A stretch of DNA of 64,000 nt, from contig NZ_FWER01000021.1 of assembly GCF_900169785.1 (NCBI RefSeq), positions 2,501 to 66,500 on the forward strand, given 5' to 3'. The notes below the pieces were generated by a model. The model was not told where the DNA came from and ran no database searches. It was given only the letters and a program-made list of their open reading frames with translations. The DNA comes from Rhizobium sullae. Its GTDB lineage: Bacteria > Pseudomonadota > Alphaproteobacteria > Rhizobiales > Rhizobiaceae. Positions 63,889-64,000 of the stretch are shown here, piece after piece (the first letter of the stretch is position 1; each line of letters begins with the position of its first letter). The position numbers were made by a program, and so were the translations under genes.

Positions 63889-64000
63889 ATGAAAGCCTTG
63901 GAATTAGAAGTTTTTCTCTGCCGATCCGATAATTTTGGCGTTCTCGTGCATGATCCGGAGTCCGGGCTGACCGCGTCGATCGACGCACCGGAAGAGGCAG
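63889..64000 (+). CDS. gloB: Hydroxyacylglutathione hydrolase (glyoxalase II), 5' end only
   Basis: Translation from ATG 63889 gives MKALELEVFLCRSDNFGVLV and then HDPESGLTASIDAPEEA, matching the N-terminus of rhizobial glyoxalase II, which hydrolyses S-lactoylglutathione. The metal motifs (THxHxDH) lie beyond the window edge. It is divergent from the methyltransferase with 89 bp between. Confidence 0.8.
   Translation, partial: MKALELEVFLCRSDNFGVLVHDPESGLTASIDAPEEA

Overview
The window is about 64 kb of GC-rich, densely coding DNA. It looks like core chromosome of a Rhizobiaceae alphaproteobacterium, most likely Rhizobium or a close relative. I base this on family content (DUF4167, DUF1178, TIGR02302, DUF2125, a HIG1-type twin-transmembrane protein, EINtr/PtsP without a sugar PTS, a PduO-type adenosyltransferase, cyclohexadienyl dehydrogenase next to hisC) and on gene neighbourhoods I recognise from rhizobia (lysC-ptsP-prfA-prmC; etfBA-hydroxyacyl-CoA dehydrogenase-tlpA/argH-lptM-lysA-TIGR02302; ftsEX). 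No database search was possible. I see no insertion sequence, prophage, CRISPR array or rRNA. There is one tRNA gene, tRNA-Leu(CAA).

Layout. 0-6.2 kb: a membrane-anchored M23 peptidase converges on clpB across a shared hairpin terminator, then a LysE-type exporter and the low-complexity DUF4167 protein. 6.2-12.2 kb: a 340-bp non-coding stretch, then the minus-strand series lysC, ptsP, prfA, prmC. 12.4-17.3 kb: a class III nucleotide cyclase with a zinc-ribbon N-terminus, a DUF421 membrane protein with a small unknown partner, an amidase and ubiG. 17.3-24.2 kb: the grxC / nitrilase / DUF1178 operon beside a decayed comF, a methyltransferase, an orphan Flp pilin, and the ppiC-argJ-GNAT-mutT series. 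24.5-31.7 kb: secA with a strong terminator, a polysaccharide flippase translationally coupled to a large GNAT/FemAB-like acyltransferase, and an acyl-CoA synthetase. 31.9-44.5 kb: an aldo/keto reductase, a TetR/MFS pair with two near-identical palindromic operators, tRNA-Leu, a cNMP-domain cation/proton antiporter, YqaA-DsbB, HNH, AlkA-like glycosylase/GluQRS sharing start-codon bases, YihY, SDR, HIG1, cobalamin adenosyltransferase and rhomboid. 44.7-51.1 kb: electron-transfer flavoprotein and a beta-oxidation dehydrogenase, TlpA, ArgH, LptM and LysA. 51.2-64 kb: TIGR02302, a response regulator, hpt, an unknown membrane protein divergent from ftsEX, a YdcF protein, PlsC, a ChaC-like enzyme, DUF2125, tyrC-hisC, a methyltransferase and the 5' end of gloB.

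Functional themes are amino-acid synthesis (lysC, argJ, argH, lysA, tyrC, hisC), protein export and folding (secA, PpiC, DsbB, TlpA, ClpB), envelope and division (M23, ftsEX, flippase, LptM, PlsC) and redox. Most of the window is ordinary housekeeping. I found no convincing new multi-gene system. The most interesting items are the frameshifted comF relic with a legible mutational history, the double palindrome controlling the TetR/MFS pair, the two start codons overlapping in one CATG, the zinc-ribbon cyclase, the cyclic-nucleotide-domain antiporter, the RGG/Asn-rich DUF4167 protein, the flippase-acyltransferase couple and a 16-bp perfect palindrome before yqaA-dsbB.
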